A stretch of 42,660 nucleotides of DNA from Bacteroidaceae bacterium (GTDB taxonomy: Bacteria; Bacteroidota; Bacteroidia; Bacteroidales; Bacteroidaceae): NCBI GenBank assembly GCA_016302965.1, contig JAEDMP010000013.1, forward strand, positions 1-42,660, in the 5' to 3' direction. Within the stretch, counting starts at the first letter, position 1; each line of letters starts with the position of its first letter. The notes below the pieces were generated by a model that worked only from the letters and a program-made list of their open reading frames with translations, made no database searches and was not told where the DNA came from. A program made the position numbers and the translations under genes. Below, piece after piece: positions 32,206-40,800 of the stretch.

Positions 32206-34527
32206 TCAGAAAGGATAACCTATGGCAAAATGGAGGCCCAAACCATCCCTGAATTTCGGAATGTTATAGTAGCTGCTCTTGCCCGTCTCGTATGGTACGT
32301 GCAGGGCCACACCCAGGTCGAGTCGCAAAACAAAGAAGTCAAGGTCATAACGTATACCCAAACCGGTTCCCGTGGCCAACTCCTCCAGGAATTTACCCGG
32401 TTTGAAAGTGGCTCCGGGACGGTTGGCATCCGGTTTGAGCAGCCATACATTACCCACATCAAGGAAGGTGGCTCCGTAAAGACTGCCAAAGATATTGAAC
32501 CGGTATTCAAGATTCATTTCCAGTTTCACGTCACCCGTCTGGTCGAGATAGGCATAGCCCGTATTGGGGGCGGTATACTTACCCGGTCCGATACTTCTGA
32601 CGGCAAAGGCACGGATGCTGTTGGCACCACCCACATAGAACTGCTCTGTATAAGGAGCACGCTCAGAGTTGCCATAACTCCAGATGACTCCAGCAGCCAC
32701 ACGTCCAACCACTTGTGACTTGTGGCCTGTCTGCCAATTCTTGCGGAGCGTGGTGTGCACTTTCAGGAACTGGGCAAAGGGATTGCCAAAGAGGTCTTTC
32801 TCCTTTTCGCTGAACTTGCGTCCGGCAATGCGATAACCCAAGGCCATCACATTGCCCGCCTCCGTCACAGAAAAGTCCCATGAGATGGGGTTACGCTGAC
32901 CCGATGGGCTGGTATATAAATAGGTGTATTTCACCTTGGGGATAAACTGGTTGCGCATGGAGATATAGATGGCCGGATTGGCGTTTATGATGGAGTCGAA
33001 ACGCTGCGTGGTGCGCTGCATATAGTTGAAATCGAGCAGCAGCGGACTCAATTCGTGTTTCGAATTGGCAGTTGCCTGGAACTTATAGGTCATGGCTCCG
33101 GTCACCGTGAGCATCTTGAAGAAGGACGCCCGGTTGAGAACATTGTAGGAGAGGCTGAACAGTGTAGAGGGTGGCCGGTAGAAACGATGCCGGCTATACC
33201 ATTGGAAAGGAGCCTCAATGCGCGGATACTCAATACTCACCTCCGACCCATACTCATAGGAGTTGATGGCCGAGCTATTGCCTGCTACCCTTCGTCCTGT
33301 TTGCCATTCATAACTACCTTTGAGACTCACGGTCAGTTTCTCACCCCCTCTGAAGGCATTCCGTTTGGTGAGCGAGAGCGAGAGTCCCGGGCCCATCCTA
33401 TCATTACTTTTGGTGACAAAGTTGGTTTCGAAAGCTACATCATATGGCTTGTCAAAAATACAATTGATAGTCATATCCAACGTATCGCAATCGGGATTGT
33501 TGTTGCGCGGTGCAAATGAGATGTCCGAAAGGGTGAAAAGCCCCATACTGTTGATATTGTTGAGTGTCTGCACGTATTTGCTCTGCGAGAAGAGGTCCCC
33601 CCTGCGCAACTGCAGGTCACGCAGCAAAGCCTTTGCACGGATAGGACTCTTGTTGCCGGCAAAACAGACGGTAAGGTTTCTGCGCACAAAAGAGTCTGTA
33701 ATCTGCTCCATGACATTGCGTCGGAAGAGCATCCTACGTTTGCCGATATACCACTTCCGGCTGGCCATATCCGGCATATCATCCACCTGCTTCAGGCACA
33801 CCTCCACACTGCCAGGATGCGACACAGAGTCGGCAAGGAGCGTGGAATAGGCAGCCCGATAATAATAGTAGCCATTGTTACGAAGCACGTTGTTGATGCG
33901 GTTTCTTTCTGCGTCGAGCTTGGCCACCGTGAAGGGTTCACCCTTACGCAGTCCACTCTCCGGAAGCGAATGGCGTATGAGACTGTCTATCTCGGGCGCG
34001 AAGCCCTCATAACGGATGGTGTCAAACGTATAGAGATGGTTGGTGGTCACCCGGTAGGCGAGTTTCTCCTTTTTGGGGTTCTTCTGGGGGAGGATATGAT
34101 AGTCTACCTTGGCATCAAAATAGCCATTGGATCGCAACAGGTTACGTGCCACCAAAGCACGCATTTCCGGGTTGACATGGGTCATGATCACAGGTTCCTG
34201 ACCGAAATGATTCATCATCCATTTGCCGAACTTGGAGGTGGAATTGGCATAATGATTATAGATTCTCAATTTGATTTGCAGGGGATTGCGCAGTGAGGAA
34301 CTGCCAAGGATGGCTCCATTAGGAGCACATGCCAGCGCAGCCTCCATCTCCTCTTGTATCGTGGCAAAATGTTTTTGAGAGAGGGCATCATTGGCAGCCG
34401 AATCATTGTATACAATCCCCTTGAGACCAGTATATAGGGTCTCACCCTCAGGCAGATGACTGGTGAGCGAACAGGATGCCAAAGTCAGTGCCACAATCAG
34501 CAGTCCGAAGCAGGTATGTTTGTTCAT
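32206..34527 (-). CDS. tamL: TamL: Omp85-family (TamA/BamA-like) outer-membrane lipoprotein
   Basis: The 773-residue protein starts with a lipoprotein signal (lipobox LASC, Cys19), followed by POTRA-like repeats (about 30-330, with ALVARNLLRSNGYFDAKVDYHI and NRINNVLRNNGYYYYRAAYST) and a C-terminal 16-strand barrel with the Omp85 motifs YVGGANSIRAFAVRSIGPG and the end FAIGYPF. A lipidated TamA homologue is the Bacteroidota form called TamL. It lies 32 bases downstream of tamB, so the two form an operon. With TamB it should help insert outer-membrane proteins or move lipids across the envelope. The C-terminal Phe and family motifs make the assignment strong. Confidence 0.9.
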   Translation of the reverse strand: MNKHTCFGLLIVALTLASCSLTSHLPEGETLYTGLKGIVYNDSAANDALSQKHFATIQEEMEAALACAPNGAILGSSSLRNPLQIKLRIYNHYANSTSKFGKWMMNHFGQEPVIMTHVNPEMRALVARNLLRSNGYFDAKVDYHILPQKNPKKEKLAYRVTTNHLYTFDTIRYEGFAPEIDSLIRHSLPESGLRKGEPFTVAKLDAERNRINNVLRNNGYYYYRAAYSTLLADSVSHPGSVEVCLKQVDDMPDMASRKWYIGKRRMLFRRNVMEQITDSFVRRNLTVCFAGNKSPIRAKALLRDLQLRRGDLFSQSKYVQTLNNINSMGLFTLSDISFAPRNNNPDCDTLDMTINCIFDKPYDVAFETNFVTKSNDRMGPGLSLSLTKRNAFRGGEKLTVSLKGSYEWQTGRRVAGNSSAINSYEYGSEVSIEYPRIEAPFQWYSRHRFYRPPSTLFSLSYNVLNRASFFKMLTVTGAMTYKFQATANSKHELSPLLLDFNYMQRTTQRFDSIINANPAIYISMRNQFIPKVKYTYLYTSPSGQRNPISWDFSVTEAGNVMALGYRIAGRKFSEKEKDLFGNPFAQFLKVHTTLRKNWQTGHKSQVVGRVAAGVIWSYGNSERAPYTEQFYVGGANSIRAFAVRSIGPGKYTAPNTGYAYLDQTGDVKLEMNLEYRFNIFGSLYGATFLDVGNVWLLKPDANRPGATFKPGKFLEELATGTGLGIRYDLDFFVLRLDLGVALHVPYETGKSSYYNIPKFRDGLGLHFAIGYPF

Positions 34528-34559
34528 TTCTCTTTTTTATTTCTCATTCTTACACTCCA

Positions 34560-37500
34560 TTATGGCTCTCTCTGCAGACTATCTGTCTGCAAACTGTCTT
34601 TCTTTTCACCGATAGGCAAAAACTTTCCTAAAAGCTGCGGAATGCCATAGGTCTTGGGAGCAAACAGTTCGTTGATTGATTCCAGTTTCTTGCGCCAAAC
34701 AAAACCCACGCCATATTCTGCCACGCGTCCTTCAAGCAGATCGAACGCTTCCTTGTTATAGAAAAGTCGCACATACTTCATGGCCGTTTTATCAAGACGG
34801 TATTCGAGCGACACATTGTCGATGAAACTTTCATCCTGATTGGCTGTAGTGGCAGAGCTGCTGCCAGAAGAGAGTTTTCCGCCCACCACAAAATTGAAGC
34901 GGTTATTCCAGAAGCGCTTGGCAAACTTGAAGGAATAGTCGGTATGGGTATTGCCTGTCGCATCGGCCGTTTGGTCGAGACCCAGACTGAGGTCTACTGT
35001 TCTCATCGCACTCTTGGTGATATTGTTTATCTCACTCTGCAAGAAAGAGTTGAGTGCGCTGTTCATGGAGAACCCACTGGTATTCCCGTCGGCGAGATAC
35101 ATGCCCGTAGTGAGCATGGTCACAGCAAGTTTTCCGCGTTGTTCCACACCCATGGCCGCCAGTTCGTTCTTGATGGTCATATCATCAGGAGCGTCAAGGG
35201 TAAATTCCAGTCCCATATTGTTGAGCGTCTGGGTCACCTTTACACCACACTCGAAGTCTACACTGCGGCTACCTGTCGTCTCGGCTCCCACAAGTGCCTT
35301 CACCTGTTCGGTAGCAGCCAGATTGAGACGCGGATTCATGATATCACCCGTAAATTCAATGTAGCTTCCCTCCTTGATGGTGAATGTCTTGAGGGGGATG
35401 ACAGGCAACTCATATTTCATTTCTCCCCGGTTGAGGGTGTATCGTCCGAATAGCTGCAAGTTATCGGTGGTGTTATAGGACATGCGCAACTCACCACCAC
35501 CTTCCAGATTGACATAGTTGGACTCGTCGGCATTCAGGGCACAAACCACACGGGCTCCCTGCTCCACGTTCATCAGCAGGAGCATATCGAGACCTGCCAC
35601 TGGCGGCGGCGTGGTCTTGACGGCTGTCGTATCACGGAAGTCGGTAAAGGTGACAAGCTCCTTCAGTTGATCGTCGGTGCTGAGGGGAGAGTCTTTGAGG
35701 ATATAGGTCACGTCAGTATTGCCCAGCACCTCCAGCTGTCCCCTCATCTTCATCCGGTCAACCGGCCCACTCATCGTCCCTCCGAAGTTGACAAAGGCCT
35801 TGCCGTAGGTCAGTGACTTGCGGCTCTTTTTGGCCTTGATAATCTGGAAGTTTTGCGCTCTCATCTTCATGTCGATGGTCATCCGCTCGAGATTGGAGAA
35901 ATCTATCTCGCCATAGATGGTCAGCGGATTGTCGTTGTAGGCATACATCGTGAAATTTTCCAACAGGAGCTTGCTGTTGACCACTCTCACGGGGTCATCG
36001 TCGAAACGCAAGCGCACGCCGTAGGGCACACTGACGAGATAACTCGACTGCAGGAACACTTCACCGTTAATCTGGGGTCGGGAGAGAGGTCCCTTTACAT
36101 CCACTTGACCCTCTGCGGTTCCCTCCAATCCGATGAGCTGGTCGGGCACAAAACCATTGACGAGCTCCAGCGGCAGCTGCTCCATAGAGAAGACAGCATC
36201 AAGCCAACCTTCTCCTTCAGCACGATAGGAACCCTTGAGAATGCCTATCTGATTATCATTCTGCAGGATGCGGGCCTCTACGAAATGGGTGCTGTCTTCA
36301 CGCTGCAGATAGACAAACTCCGAACCGAGATTACCCATTGGACATTGCTCATAGGTCATCTTCTGCACATTGAGGTCGGACAACATCGAAAGCCGCTCCT
36401 GTCGGTCGAGGAGCAAGTGGAAGTCGCCATTGAGCAGTCCGCTCATGCGTGGTGCGTAGGGAATGACTGAAGTTATCTTCTCCAGGTCAAACTTATTGAG
36501 ACTGACGGTGATATCCTGCAGCATCTGCGGGTCTTGGTCTTCGCTATAGGCCATCACACCGGTGCCGTCATCGGCTATGAGACGCAGGTTGACCTGTATC
36601 TTCCGGTCTGCGCCCATGAAGATATAGTTGTCTTCATTCAGATTGAAAGCCTTGTAGCCGAGGATAGGCCGGTAGGGTTGCAGATGCACCTGCAGTCCGC
36701 TGTCCAGCATCTCGGCACGGGCTCCGAAGCGTGCCCCCACCTTACTGTCAGCATCAAGATAGGTCATATCGGCCTGCAGACCACGGGCCAAGAGGGTTCC
36801 TTCCAGCAGAGCGGTAAACACAAACTGAGGGTTCTTCTTGTTGTTGGCCACCACAGCCCGATAGACCAGTTCGTCCCCCCGGGGTTCCAGACGGAAGCGC
36901 ACGGTATCGATACGTGTGCTGTCTGCCACGAGTGAATAGAGATGCCCGTCAGCATTGACCCCTTCATCGGGCGAGGTCTCCATATCGAGCTGCAGTTCCT
37001 TGAATGTGACGCCCTGAAGACGCAGGTAATTGGCAATGGGATTGCTGGGGCCACTGGCAAGATGAAGGCTTAGTTCCGGCAACAGCGCCTGGATTTTCTC
37101 CTTGTCGATGACCTTCTTGCGGATATGATTCATGACCTCGTCCATCAATACCTGACCTTGGTCTCCCAGACGGCGGAAACCTCCGGCCGCATGCATTCTC
37201 AAACTAAAATCGCCACTCTCAGCCATAGCCCAAGTGGTATCTTTACGGGTAAGTGCATCAATGACCAGAGAGGCGGGGCGCCACGTCTGCTTTTCGCCAC
37301 GGATGGTCAAGTCTGACACATGCCCCTGCAACTGATAATAGTCCTCCAGGTCAGAGGCAAAGTCCAGTTGGGTACAGACCGCAATGGTCACCGGCACCTT
37401 GCTCAGGCCCAACTGGTCCAGTTTGGCATGGGCTACATCTGCCGAGACGGAAGCAGCCACCTTGCGTCGGTTGACCAAGGCATCCAATGCGACCTGCCCG

Positions 37501-39317
37501 TCCAACAAGGGGGTATGACTGTCAAGACGAGCCCTGGCTACTCCCTTGTCGAGTGAGGCGGTGGCTGTCACCCCATCCAGATCGAGATGTCCGTATCGCA
37601 ACGTTTTCAGTTCCACATCAGCCTGCAGGGAGGTGCGGGGTGAATAGGGATTGGTGCCGCAACCACTCAGACGGGCAGTGGCATCAATGGTATAAAGGGA
37701 GTCGTGGGGCATGAAATGATGCAGATTGAGACGGCTCACCTCCAGATTGGCACGATAGGCCATAGCAGGCATCTTCAGACTGCCGTCAAGGCTCACCTTT
37801 CCCCCACCCTCATGAAGCGTCATCTGAGTTTGGCAATGGTTTCGACTGCCACTCACGCGTCCCTGCAACTGCATGTTGGCCGGAATGCGGTATTGGCGTG
37901 CCAACTCTTTGGGTAGCAGAGTGGTGACAAACTGGAGATTCTGGGTCTTGACGCCGAACCGCAACTGCGCCTGGAGTTTCCGTTCATCCAGAGGATAAGC
38001 CATTTCACCCCGCGCTTCACAGCGGAAGGCTGTCGGCAAACTGACAAGCAAATCAGTGAGTTTGATTTTATTCATATTTCCCTCCAAGGCTGCTTCAAAT
38101 TGCAGGTCTTGGTTGGGATAAGCCCGCAGCAGGCGGTGCATGGAGGCATCTTTAGCTATCGGGGGAACCAACTGCAGCCAGCTGGACAGATCAGCCTTAC
38201 CTAATGAGGCGGCAAGCTTTGCATGCAGCCTGCCCGGATCCGAATGATTGAAGAGGGAGAGAGCAATATCAGCACTGGCTTGCAACCGGGAATGGGGAGT
38301 GGCGAGGTGCAACTGAGGCAGATGAATACCCATACTGTCAACAGCCATACGGGCATGAAGGTCGCTGACCGTGAGACCACTCTTCTCTTTCATACAGCCG
38401 CTGGTCACAACGAGCCGCATGGTCATACCTCCGAACATCTGGCGCAAATCGGGCAGTGAACTGGTGACAGTATCTGCAGAGGGTAGCCCTACGACAGGAG
38501 CCATCTGCAAAAAGATGGAATCGAGCGTGAGCGACACATCCGACAGAGAGAGATGATGAGCATCCAAGCCCTCTACGGCGGGGACAGAACACTGATCCAT
38601 AGCGAAATAGCAACGGGTAAGTGCCAGTTGCCTCACCTGATAGAGCGAGCGGCCCAAATCGATATGTGGGGCTGTGATGCGGGTGTCGGCCAAGCCAATC
38701 TGCATACGCAGACTGTCACCGGGCATGGAGAGGTGCAGCTGACTGCGCGTAAGCCTCAACACATCTGCATCAATCACCCACTGTGTAGTGGTGGAAGAAG
38801 TGTCGGGCGGAACGCTGTCGCAGAGTGCCACTGACAGACGGGCACTATCCACCGTCACCTGCTGCAGTCCCACAAGTTCACTCTTCAGGTCAATACCGTC
38901 ACTTCGGAGCGACAGTCGATGAACATAGCCTTTGATTCGGGCAGCAGCCACATACTCAGCCGTATTCAACGTCAGCCGGTCAATCTCCAGGGTGCGCACC
39001 ACCACCCGCTGGTCAAACAGCGGCCGCAGCGGGACGTCCACCATCATTCTGCCCACATGGGCGACCGTGTCTTGTTGTCCGGCCAGCGAGTCATGGGGTT
39101 GCATGAAGAGCGCTCCCTCCACCTGAAGGTCGAGCGGAAAGGAGAGACACACATGACCAACGGCCACCATCTTGCCGGTAGCCTCAGACAGGCGGGTAGT
39201 GACCTGCCCCACCATCCAGTTCTGGACAGAAGGGACATAAAGTAATACGGTCAGCAACAAAAAGAGTAAAACAGGACTCAGCAGAAGGATGCCGATTCCA
39301 AACAACACCTTTTTCAT
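34560..39317 (-). CDS. tamB: TamB (translocation and assembly module, DUF490 family)
   Basis: The 1585-residue protein spans the periplasm between the inner membrane and the TamL barrel. An N-terminal membrane anchor (MKKVLFGIGILLLSPVLLFL) is followed by about 1100 residues of repeated beta-strand sequence (AsmA/TamB-like beta-taco) and the C-terminal DUF490 domain, with YNTTDNLQLFGRYTLNRGEMKYELPVIPLKTF and the following FECGVKVTQTLNNMGLEFTL. Length is typical for Bacteroidota TamB. I chose ATG 39317, because the -7 box at 39365-39372 would put the start at 39350 only about eight bases into the transcript. tamL follows after 32 bases. Confidence 0.92.
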   Translation of the reverse strand: MKKVLFGIGILLLSPVLLFLLLTVLLYVPSVQNWMVGQVTTRLSEATGKMVAVGHVCLSFPLDLQVEGALFMQPHDSLAGQQDTVAHVGRMMVDVPLRPLFDQRVVVRTLEIDRLTLNTAEYVAAARIKGYVHRLSLRSDGIDLKSELVGLQQVTVDSARLSVALCDSVPPDTSSTTTQWVIDADVLRLTRSQLHLSMPGDSLRMQIGLADTRITAPHIDLGRSLYQVRQLALTRCYFAMDQCSVPAVEGLDAHHLSLSDVSLTLDSIFLQMAPVVGLPSADTVTSSLPDLRQMFGGMTMRLVVTSGCMKEKSGLTVSDLHARMAVDSMGIHLPQLHLATPHSRLQASADIALSLFNHSDPGRLHAKLAASLGKADLSSWLQLVPPIAKDASMHRLLRAYPNQDLQFEAALEGNMNKIKLTDLLVSLPTAFRCEARGEMAYPLDERKLQAQLRFGVKTQNLQFVTTLLPKELARQYRIPANMQLQGRVSGSRNHCQTQMTLHEGGGKVSLDGSLKMPAMAYRANLEVSRLNLHHFMPHDSLYTIDATARLSGCGTNPYSPRTSLQADVELKTLRYGHLDLDGVTATASLDKGVARARLDSHTPLLDGQVALDALVNRRKVAASVSADVAHAKLDQLGLSKVPVTIAVCTQLDFASDLEDYYQLQGHVSDLTIRGEKQTWRPASLVIDALTRKDTTWAMAESGDFSLRMHAAGGFRRLGDQGQVLMDEVMNHIRKKVIDKEKIQALLPELSLHLASGPSNPIANYLRLQGVTFKELQLDMETSPDEGVNADGHLYSLVADSTRIDTVRFRLEPRGDELVYRAVVANNKKNPQFVFTALLEGTLLARGLQADMTYLDADSKVGARFGARAEMLDSGLQVHLQPYRPILGYKAFNLNEDNYIFMGADRKIQVNLRLIADDGTGVMAYSEDQDPQMLQDITVSLNKFDLEKITSVIPYAPRMSGLLNGDFHLLLDRQERLSMLSDLNVQKMTYEQCPMGNLGSEFVYLQREDSTHFVEARILQNDNQIGILKGSYRAEGEGWLDAVFSMEQLPLELVNGFVPDQLIGLEGTAEGQVDVKGPLSRPQINGEVFLQSSYLVSVPYGVRLRFDDDPVRVVNSKLLLENFTMYAYNDNPLTIYGEIDFSNLERMTIDMKMRAQNFQIIKAKKSRKSLTYGKAFVNFGGTMSGPVDRMKMRGQLEVLGNTDVTYILKDSPLSTDDQLKELVTFTDFRDTTAVKTTPPPVAGLDMLLLMNVEQGARVVCALNADESNYVNLEGGGELRMSYNTTDNLQLFGRYTLNRGEMKYELPVIPLKTFTIKEGSYIEFTGDIMNPRLNLAATEQVKALVGAETTGSRSVDFECGVKVTQTLNNMGLEFTLDAPDDMTIKNELAAMGVEQRGKLAVTMLTTGMYLADGNTSGFSMNSALNSFLQSEINNITKSAMRTVDLSLGLDQTADATGNTHTDYSFKFAKRFWNNRFNFVVGGKLSSGSSSATTANQDESFIDNVSLEYRLDKTAMKYVRLFYNKEAFDLLEGRVAEYGVGFVWRKKLESINELFAPKTYGIPQLLGKFLPIGEKKDSLQTDSLQREP

Positions 39318-39364
39318 ATATGACTGTTCTGTTCTCACTTCGCTATTCATACATTATTTTCATG

Positions 39365-39372
39365 CAAAGATA
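39365..39372 (-). promoter_or_regulatory. Promoter of tamB-tamL (-7 box TATCTTTG)
   Basis: CAAAGATA on the plus strand reads TATCTTTG on the minus strand, followed by C. The transcript should begin near 39358 and give a leader of about 40 bases to ATG 39317. The rest of 39373-39480 is AT-rich and may hold the promoter of the divergent sugar transferase, which I cannot place. Confidence 0.6.
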
Positions 39373-39480
39373 GGATATTTTTTCCATTTTACAAGTGTTT
39401 TTCGTCACAACTTTCATAAATCTTCGTCAAGATACAATAAATCTATCGAAAAAGAGTTTAAGAGATAAAAGATAATTATC

Positions 39481-40119
39481 ATGGCTTCTACAACAACAGC
39501 TAATACCGCATATATCTACGACGGCATGTCAGCATGGGAAAAAGGCGTGAAAAGGGTCGCCGATGTCATCATCTCGGCCTTCTGCCTTGTCATCTTCTCA
39601 CCGCTGTTTCTGGTTTGTTATCTCGCCATCATCCGGGAATATGGCCAACCGGCCATCTATAAACAGGAAAGGATAGGAAAGGGTGGCAAGCCTTTTTATA
39701 TCTATAAGTTCCGGAGCATGAAGATGGATGCAGAGAAAGATGGTCCCCGCTTGTTTGACAAGGACAACGACGACCGTCTGACCAAAACGGGCAAATTTCT
39801 CAGAGAGCACCATCTCGATGAGCTTCCCCAGTTGTGGAACGTGCTCATCGGCGACATGGCTTTTGTGGGTCCCCGCCCCGAACGCCAGTATTTCATCAAC
39901 CAGATTATGGAGCGTGACCCCCGTTACGAGTGTCTCTACCAGATTCGCCCGGGTGTCACTTCCTATGCCACCCTCTACAATGGATATACAGATACGATGG
40001 AGAAAATGCTGCGTCGTCTCGACCTCGACCTTTACTATCTGGAGCACCGTTCCTGGCTGCTCGACATGAAGATTCTGGCCTATACTTTCCTCAGCATTGT
40101 AGGCGGGAAAAAGTTCTAA
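39481..40119 (+). CDS. Sugar transferase (undecaprenyl-phosphate glycosyl-1-phosphate transferase type)
   Basis: The 212-residue membrane protein adds the first sugar phosphate to undecaprenyl phosphate to begin capsule or O-antigen unit synthesis. A single N-terminal membrane helix (VADVIISAFCLVIFSPLFLVCYLA) is followed by the catalytic domain, marked by the family motifs KQERIGKGGKPFYIYKFRSM, LREHHLDELPQLWNVLIGDM and FVGPRPERQYF, and ends with IRPGVTSYATLY. It lacks the large N-terminal multi-helix part of WbaP and WcaJ, so it is the short PglC-like form. It stands alone, facing the Wzi gene in the next convergent pair. Confidence 0.92.
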   Translation: MASTTTANTAYIYDGMSAWEKGVKRVADVIISAFCLVIFSPLFLVCYLAIIREYGQPAIYKQERIGKGGKPFYIYKFRSMKMDAEKDGPRLFDKDNDDRLTKTGKFLREHHLDELPQLWNVLIGDMAFVGPRPERQYFINQIMERDPRYECLYQIRPGVTSYATLYNGYTDTMEKMLRRLDLDLYYLEHRSWLLDMKILAYTFLSIVGGKKF

Positions 40120-40142
40120 AATGACATAACTGCGTTTTTGGC

Positions 40143-40208
40143 ACTTTCCAACTGGAAAAATTTATTTTCCCAACTGGAAAAATAAATTTTCCCAACTGGG
40201 CATTTTTC
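40143..40208. repeat. Three-copy 22-bp tandem dyad repeat
   Basis: CCAACTGG occurs at 40148, 40170 and 40192, exactly 22 bases apart, within units of the type TTTTCCCAACTGGAAAAA. GAAAAATTTATTTTCC (40155-40170) and GGAAAAATAAATTTTC (40176-40191) can form a 14-bp hairpin with one bulge around CAACT. The array lies between the stop codons of convergent genes, 24 bases after one and 13 bases from the other. Confidence 0.85.
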
Positions 40209-40220
40209 TTTACACTCCTG

Positions 40221-40721
40221 CTAAAACTTGCGGAATCGCAACGCAAAACGCTCAGAACGCAACACCAAGGTGCCATGGTCAATACGGACAATGGCCCACT
40301 GCTCGTCGAGTTTGCTGATGCCGAACAGCGACAGTTCATCCACATCCGTAATCATCACATCTCCGTTTTCGCGGTCGTTCATATAGAAGTCATAAAGGCG
40401 CACCTTATCGCCTTCCCGCTTAAAGCGGCTGATGACATTGGTCGTAGGATTCGGACCGTCGACGGGATAATCATACATGGCGAGCAATTTGCCCTGAAAT
40501 CCCCAGAAGCGTTTCACCGATGAGAGATCATTGCTACCACCGGTAGACAAGGTGTCAACCTGTTCGAGATGCCAGAAACCGTCGAGCCCACCATCGTCAT
40601 AGTTCTCGATAGTACAGGATGAGACGAACGGCAACAAGAAGAGACAGGCAAAGGCCAGAACTTTTCCCACACGGCTGTTGCGGATATGGATGAATTGAAG
40701 AGATGCAGTTGAATGACTCAT
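40221..40721 (-). CDS. Lipocalin-like lipoprotein of unknown ligand
   Basis: The 166-residue protein starts at ATG 40721 (the frame extends to 40850, but that part overlaps the Wzi gene end and has proline-rich, non-coding character). A lipoprotein signal (VLAFACLFLLPFVSSC) gives lipidation at Cys36. The mature part holds a lipocalin-type opening (DGFWHLEQVDTL) and alternating strands (KRFWGFQGKLLAMYDYPV, KVRLYDFYMND, DVDELSLFGISKLDEQWAIV). It fits the short lipocalin-like lipoproteins of Bacteroidota, where the ligand is unknown. It lies downstream of wzi with a 79-base gap and may belong to the same transcript. Confidence 0.75.
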   Translation of the reverse strand: MSHSTASLQFIHIRNSRVGKVLAFACLFLLPFVSSCTIENYDDGGLDGFWHLEQVDTLSTGGSNDLSSVKRFWGFQGKLLAMYDYPVDGPNPTTNVISRFKREGDKVRLYDFYMNDRENGDVMITDVDELSLFGISKLDEQWAIVRIDHGTLVLRSERFALRFRKF

Positions 40722-40800
40722 GATTGCTGAATGATTGGCTTGTTTGGAAGAATAATCTGGTGAGCTTGCCTGGAAATACCACCCAGAGTTGGGAGGAGGT

